DNA of 64,000 nucleotides from Gramella jeungdoensis (GTDB taxonomy: Bacteria > Bacteroidota > Bacteroidia > Flavobacteriales > Flavobacteriaceae), in contig NZ_JAMSCK010000003.1 of assembly GCF_023805255.1 (NCBI RefSeq), forward strand, positions 186,001-250,000, given 5' to 3'. The notes beneath the pieces are model-generated. The model was given only the letters and a program-made list of their open reading frames with translations. It did not search any database and was not told the DNA's origin. Position 1 is the first letter of the stretch. The number at the start of each line of letters is the position of its first letter. Positions 59,903-64,000 of this stretch are shown here, in pieces. The position numbers were made by a program, and so were the translations under genes.

Positions 59903-61216
59903 TTACAGATTAAAGCCCAGATCAACTTCAAGTTTTGAAGCGATAAGTTTATTGATCCTCTTTTTAACTTCTGGGATCTTCACGCTTTCAAGCACATTAT
60001 TGGCAAAAGCGTACATCAATAAACCTCGGGCCTCTTTACGCGGAATTCCTCTTGATTGTAGATAGAACAAGGCTTCTTCGTCCAGCTGACCAATGGTACA
60101 ACCATGGCTACATCTTACATCATCTGCAAAGATCTCTAACTGAGGTTTTGAATTGATGGTAGCCTTGTCGTCTGCCAGTATATTATTATTAGCCTGATAT
60201 GCATTGGTTTTCTGAGCTTCCTTCTCCACCACAACTTTTCCATTGAAAACTCCTGTAGAGCGGTCTCCAAAGATCCCTTTATAATCCTGGTGGCTTTCAC
60301 AATTAGGCTCAATATGATGCACAAGTGTATTATGATCTACATGTTGTTTATCTTCTATAATGGTCACACCCTTCATTGTAGAATCGATACGCTCACCTTT
60401 CTGATAAAAATTCAGATTATTCCTGGTTAGCTTTCCACCAAATGAGAAAGTATGAACAGAAACAGTGCTTTCACCCTGCTGCTCAATAAAGGTATTGTCG
60501 ATTAAAGATGCAGAATCCTTATCGTTCTGGATCTTATAATAATCTACAATCGCTCTTTTGTCAGCATAGATCTCGGTCACCGAATTTGTAAGAACAGGAT
60601 GATCTGTCAGACTTTGATGTCTTTCGATGATCTGAACCTGAGAATTCTCATCTACCACGACAAGATTACGTGGCTGAAGAAGTAAAGCTGACTCATTTCC
60701 GGTTGCAAAATTGATGATCTGGATTGGCTTATCGGCCTGCTTGTTCTTATGAATATGGATAAATGCTCCTTCTCTTGCAAATGCAGTATTAAGAGAATTA
60801 AGTCCCGATTTTGGCGCCAACTTATTGAAATAATTTTCAATTACAGGGCGGTATTTATCGCTATTCAAAGCGGAAGACATCAGGCATACATCAATCTTAT
60901 CATGCGTGGTTTGTGAAAGATGAGAAGAATAGATCCCATCTATAAAAACCAGATCGTAAGTATCGATATCATGAATAAAATATTTTTTGACATCCTTATA
61001 ATCTATCGCGTCTTCCTTCTTCGGAAAAACACTATAATCATGCTTTAAGATCGAGTTAAGCGATGTATATTTCCAGTTCTCATCCTTTCGGTTCGGAAAA
61101 CCAAGGTTCTCAAAATCCTTGATTGCCTGATTCCTGATATTATAAATACCATTGTCTGTATCCAGTCCTTCTTCAAAGGCAAAAAATGATGAGATAAGTT
61201 TATCTTTTAATTCCAT
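59903..61216 (-). CDS. sufD: SufD scaffold subunit
   Basis: Partner of SufB and SufC in the Fe-S scaffold complex. At 437 residues it has the right-handed beta-helix core with the SufBD signature DDKATINSKPQLEIFADDVRCSHGCTIG (key residues: the Asp-Asp-Val-Arg-Cys-Ser-His-Gly run near 370), then QLDEEALFYLQSRGI. It lies between sufC (86 bases away) and sufS (24 bases). Confidence 0.95.
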   Translation of the reverse strand: MELKDKLISSFFAFEEGLDTDNGIYNIRNQAIKDFENLGFPNRKDENWKYTSLNSILKHDYSVFPKKEDAIDYKDVKKYFIHDIDTYDLVFIDGIYSSHLSQTTHDKIDVCLMSSALNSDKYRPVIENYFNKLAPKSGLNSLNTAFAREGAFIHIHKNKQADKPIQIINFATGNESALLLQPRNLVVVDENSQVQIIERHQSLTDHPVLTNSVTEIYADKRAIVDYYKIQNDKDSASLIDNTFIEQQGESTVSVHTFSFGGKLTRNNLNFYQKGERIDSTMKGVTIIEDKQHVDHNTLVHHIEPNCESHQDYKGIFGDRSTGVFNGKVVVEKEAQKTNAYQANNNILADDKATINSKPQLEIFADDVRCSHGCTIGQLDEEALFYLQSRGIPRKEARGLLMYAFANNVLESVKIPEVKKRINKLIASKLEVDLGFNL

Positions 61217-61302
61217 TTTTTTAAAGTTTAAAGCTGAAAGCGCTAAGCTTCTATTTCAACTTTGATTTTAATCCTCGAATTAATTAGTAATTCTCAAATT
61301 AA

Positions 61303-62055
61303 TTAAACTGCTTTTTCCTGCTTCACCCAGTCGTAACCTCTTTCTTCGAGTTCATAAGCAAGCTCTTTTCCACCTGACTTCACGATCTTACCATCTACCA
61401 TTACATGAACCACATCTGGAACGATATAATTAAGCAGTCTCTGGTAGTGAGTAATAAGCAATACCCCATTGTCTTCTCTACGCAGTTTGTTTACTCCATT
61501 GGCCACTACTTTAAGAGCATCGATATCCAGACCTGAATCTGTTTCGTCCAGAATAGAAAGTTTAGGATCCAGCATAGCCATCTGGAAGATCTCATTACGC
61601 TTCTTTTCTCCTCCTGAAAAACCTTCATTAAGAGAACGTGAAAGAAACTTTCTGTCAATTTCCAGCATCTCCGCTTTTTCACGAATCATTTTCAACATTT
61701 CGTTGGCAGGCATATCTTCCTTTCCGTGGGCCTTGCGCTGAGCGTTGATCGCTGTCTTAATAAAGTTGGTCACCGATACACCCGGAATTTCCACCGGGTA
61801 CTGAAAAGAAAGGAAAACACCCTTATGTGCTCTTTCTTCAGGATCAAGCTCGGTAAGATCCTCTCCTTCAAAAAAGATCTCTCCATCGGTCATTTCATAT
61901 TCCTCTCTACCGGCTATCACAGACGACAAAGTACTTTTTCCTGAACCATTGGGGCCCATGATCGCATGAACCTCACCTGGTTTGATCTCAAGGTCTATTC
62001 CCTTAAGTATTTCCTTATCTTCTATGCTGGCGTGTAAATTCTTTATTTTAAGCAT
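61303..62055 (-). CDS. sufC: SufC ATPase
   Basis: Atypical soluble ABC ATPase that powers SufB-SufD. The 250-residue protein has Walker [10 protein letters not shown] (residues 35-43), the SufC-type Q-loop [13 protein letters not shown], signature [10 protein letters not shown], Walker [13 protein letters not shown] and a switch His in LITHYQRLL. Its start is 49 bases from the end of the inserted lipoprotein gene. Confidence 0.97.
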   Translation of the reverse strand: MLKIKNLHASIEDKEILKGIDLEIKPGEVHAIMGPNGSGKSTLSSVIAGREEYEMTDGEIFFEGEDLTELDPEERAHKGVFLSFQYPVEIPGVSVTNFIKTAINAQRKAHGKEDMPANEMLKMIREKAEMLEIDRKFLSRSLNEGFSGGEKKRNEIFQMAMLDPKLSILDETDSGLDIDALKVVANGVNKLRREDNGVLLITHYQRLLNYIVPDVVHVMVDGKIVKSGGKELAYELEERGYDWVKQEKAV

Positions 62056-62104
62056 TTCTATCGATTCTGAATCTGCCTTAGGCAGAAGTTTAATTTTTCC
62101 TTTT

Positions 62105-62491
62105 TTATTCTTTTATCGTGTCTGAAACATTTTCTGCTTCGGGAACTTCAATTATTTCTCTGATCTCAATAACCTCATCCCATCCCTCCTGTTGAGGATT
62201 TGGGAGGATCTTTGCTTTCACAGTTACCGGGATCATATCAAAGTCATCAGATTTTAAGGGAGCTACTTTTCCGGCGAGTATCTTCGAAAGGGAGTCCATA
62301 GTTACTCCATAAACAAAATCCTCTCCTCTTATAACCGCCGCGTTTGTCCCATATACGATCTCTCCTGTTAAAACCTGAATGCTGTCAGTAACTTTTTCTG
62401 TCTCTGGTTGTTCCATCAACTCCTTTCTGTCTTCATCCTGACAGGAGAAAAATATCAGTGTTAATAATAATACTCCTAATAACCTCTTCAT
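62105..62491 (-). CDS. Lipoprotein of unknown function inserted between sufB and sufC
   Basis: Not recognised. 128 residues with lipoprotein signal [17 protein letters not shown] (Cys17). The body has no cysteine besides the lipid anchor, so it is not an Fe-S carrier by itself. Two glutamate-rich stretches flank a central beta-rich part ([17 protein letters not shown]-like). It starts 20 bases after the sufB stop and the operon continues through it, so it is co-transcribed with a cytoplasmic Fe-S system though it would be anchored outside the cytoplasm. Confidence 0.75.
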   Translation of the reverse strand: MKRLLGVLLLTLIFFSCQDEDRKELMEQPETEKVTDSIQVLTGEIVYGTNAAVIRGEDFVYGVTMDSLSKILAGKVAPLKSDDFDMIPVTVKAKILPNPQQEGWDEVIEIREIIEVPEAENVSDTIKE

Positions 62492-62511
62492 ATCAAGTCC
62501 ACCGAACTATA

Positions 62512-63957
62512 TTATCCAACTGAACCTTCCAGTGAAATTTCAAGTAATTTCTGAGCCTCCACTGCGAATTCCATAGGCAATTTATTAAGCACTTCTTTAC
62601 TGAAACCGTTTACGATAAGAGCGATAGCCTTTTCGGTATCGATACCTCTCTGGTTACAATAAAAGATCTGGTCTTCACCAATCTTACTCGTAGTAGCCTC
62701 ATGCTCTACCTGTGCCGATTTATTTTTTACCTCTATATATGGAAATGTATGAGCTCCACATTTATTACCCATTAGCAGGGAATCACACTGAGAAAAATTC
62801 CTTGCGTTCTCTGCCCGTGGATTTATCTGCACCAGACCACGATAAGAATTCTGTGATTTACCTGCAGAGATCCCTTTCGAAATAATGGTACTCTTAGTGT
62901 TCTTGCCAAGGTGGATCATTTTAGTTCCGGTATCTGCCTGCTGGAAATTGTTGGTAACCGCGATGGAATAGAATTCTCCAACTGAATTATCCCCTTTCAG
63001 GATACAGCTGGGATATTTCCAGGTTACCGCTGATCCTGTCTCTACCTGGGTCCAGGAAATCTTAGCATTCTTCTCACAGAGTCCTCTTTTAGTCACAAAA
63101 TTAAAAACCCCTCCTTTACCTTCTTTATTTCCAGGGTACCAGTTTTGAACAGTACTGTATTTTATCTCTGCATCATCCAGCGCGATTAATTCTACCACGG
63201 CTGCATGCAGCTGATTCTCATCCCTTGTAGGAGCCGTACAACCTTCCAGATAACTTACATAACTACCAGGTTCAGCGATTACAAGTGTTCTTTCAAACTG
63301 TCCTGTTCCCGCCTGATTAATACGGAAATAAGTAGATAATTCCATTGGGCATCTTACACCCTTAGGAATATAACAGAAAGAACCATCACTAAACACAGCC
63401 GAATTCAATGCTGCATAAAAGTTGTCTTTCTTGGGAACAACAGTTCCAAGATATTTTTTAACCAGTTCAGGATGTTCCTGAATAGCTTCCGAAATTGAGC
63501 AGAAGATAATCCCCTTTTCAGCCAGGGTCTTCTTAAAGGTAGTAGTAACAGAAACAGAGTCCATCACCACGTCTACCGCTACTCCGGCAAGCTTTTTCTG
63601 CTCGTCCAAAGAAATCCCAAGTTTCTTAAAGGTTTCCAGTAATTCCGGGTCTACCTCGTCTAAACTTTCATACTTCGGTTTCTTGTTCGGTGCCGAGTAA
63701 TAAGAAATATTCTGAAAATCGGGTTTTGGATATTTAACGTTCGCCCATTCCGGCTCGGTCATTTCTTCCCACGCACGGAAGGCTTCCAGACGCCATTCCG
63801 TCATCCATTCCGGCTCATTCTTCTTTTTGGAAATTGCACGAACGATATCCTCATTCAAACCAACGGGGAGGGTATCAGACTCTATATCTGTATAAAATCC
63901 GTACTCATACTCTTTGGTTTCGAGTTCTTTTTTTAAATCGTCTTCAGTATATGCCAT
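62512..63957 (-). CDS. sufB: SufB scaffold subunit
   Basis: Main Fe-S cluster assembly scaffold, 481 residues. Conserved pieces are [38 protein letters not shown] and the C-terminal [21 protein letters not shown] with the cluster-region cysteine. First gene of the block seen here; its promoter lies in the last bases of the window or beyond. Homologous operons often begin with a hesB/iscA-like or IscR-type gene upstream, which would lie outside the window. Confidence 0.96.
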   Translation of the reverse strand: MAYTEDDLKKELETKEYEYGFYTDIESDTLPVGLNEDIVRAISKKKNEPEWMTEWRLEAFRAWEEMTEPEWANVKYPKPDFQNISYYSAPNKKPKYESLDEVDPELLETFKKLGISLDEQKKLAGVAVDVVMDSVSVTTTFKKTLAEKGIIFCSISEAIQEHPELVKKYLGTVVPKKDNFYAALNSAVFSDGSFCYIPKGVRCPMELSTYFRINQAGTGQFERTLVIAEPGSYVSYLEGCTAPTRDENQLHAAVVELIALDDAEIKYSTVQNWYPGNKEGKGGVFNFVTKRGLCEKNAKISWTQVETGSAVTWKYPSCILKGDNSVGEFYSIAVTNNFQQADTGTKMIHLGKNTKSTIISKGISAGKSQNSYRGLVQINPRAENARNFSQCDSLLMGNKCGAHTFPYIEVKNKSAQVEHEATTSKIGEDQIFYCNQRGIDTEKAIALIVNGFSKEVLNKLPMEFAVEAQKLLEISLEGSVG

Positions 63958-64000
63958 GTTCTCTTAATTCTAAATTTAGATTTATGCCACCAGTCGTGGC

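Noticed and set aside
63986-64000. GCCAC-CAGTC-GTGGC inverted repeat at the right edge
   Set aside because: Only a 5-base stem truncated by the window end; cannot be judged.
1-64000. tRNA, rRNA, CRISPR, IS element or prophage
   Set aside because: No cloverleaf-like tRNA, spaced direct repeats, transposase or phage genes were recognised on either strand.

Overview
The window is a contiguous piece of a Flavobacteriaceae (Bacteroidota) chromosome; overall gene content resembles marine genera such as Gramella/Christiangramia, but the genus is an inference. Support comes from Bacteroidota-restricted families (DUF4301, DUF2480, DUF3078, DUF4212 plus its symporter, epimerase-type threonine dehydrogenase, bacterial GGGP-synthase family), many short-lipobox lipoproteins, AT-rich intergenic DNA, weak Shine-Dalgarno signals and several copies of the flavobacterial promoter box TAnnTTTG. 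No tRNA, rRNA, CRISPR array, insertion sequence, prophage or integrase was seen. Most of the window is ordinary core genome.

Layout. 1-822: a sigma-54 type response regulator running off the left edge. 1.1-5.4 kb (minus): a secreted PepSY-like protein, a possible structured RNA, then a tight five-gene operon (thiamine-binding-like protein, PnuC transporter, NadR-like kinase, DUF4301, ArfB). 5.4-5.6 kb: short repeats. 6.1-7.5 kb: GGGP-synthase-like protein overlapping a phosphopantetheinyl transferase; then ahcY and a DUF885 lipoprotein. 11-13.6 kb: small lipoprotein, CPBP protease, retropepsin-like protein and a probable tiny membrane protein. 13.6-18.9 kb: 2-oxoglutarate dehydrogenase E2/E1 and a polyprenyl synthase, divergent from a TetR-TolC-adaptor-RND efflux operon (19-25.7 kb). 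26.4-31.5 kb: aspS, CLC channel, cold-shock protein, threonine dehydrogenase. 31.7-37.8 kb: lipoprotein, NTF2-like protein, S9 and M13 peptidases. 39-44.2 kb: metG, histone-deacetylase-family enzyme, DUF4212/SSS symporter pair. 44.2-53.2 kb: ssb, methyltransferase/monooxygenase pair, small secreted proteins, M28 membrane peptidase. 53.3-64 kb (minus): hflX and the iron-sulfur (suf) locus, in two blocks separated by an M43 metalloprotease.

How the genes work together. The suf block (sufB, lipoprotein, sufC, sufD, sufS; then sufE, sufT-like, DUF2480, DUF3078) is the main functional island and holds two uncharacterised members that travel with Fe-S assembly genes. The PnuC block looks like a vitamin uptake and trapping operon whose substrate (nicotinamide riboside or thiamine) is open. 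The efflux operon has a clear promoter and an inverted repeat well placed to be its TetR operator; this also argues that the regulator starts at a TTG downstream of the longest frame. The most original candidates are non-coding or small: a nested-hairpin RNA candidate at about 1745-1955, a 34-42 residue membrane peptide at 13436-13561, LacI-like operator half-sites at 44674-44710, and the internally duplicated, cysteine-bearing DUF2480 protein.
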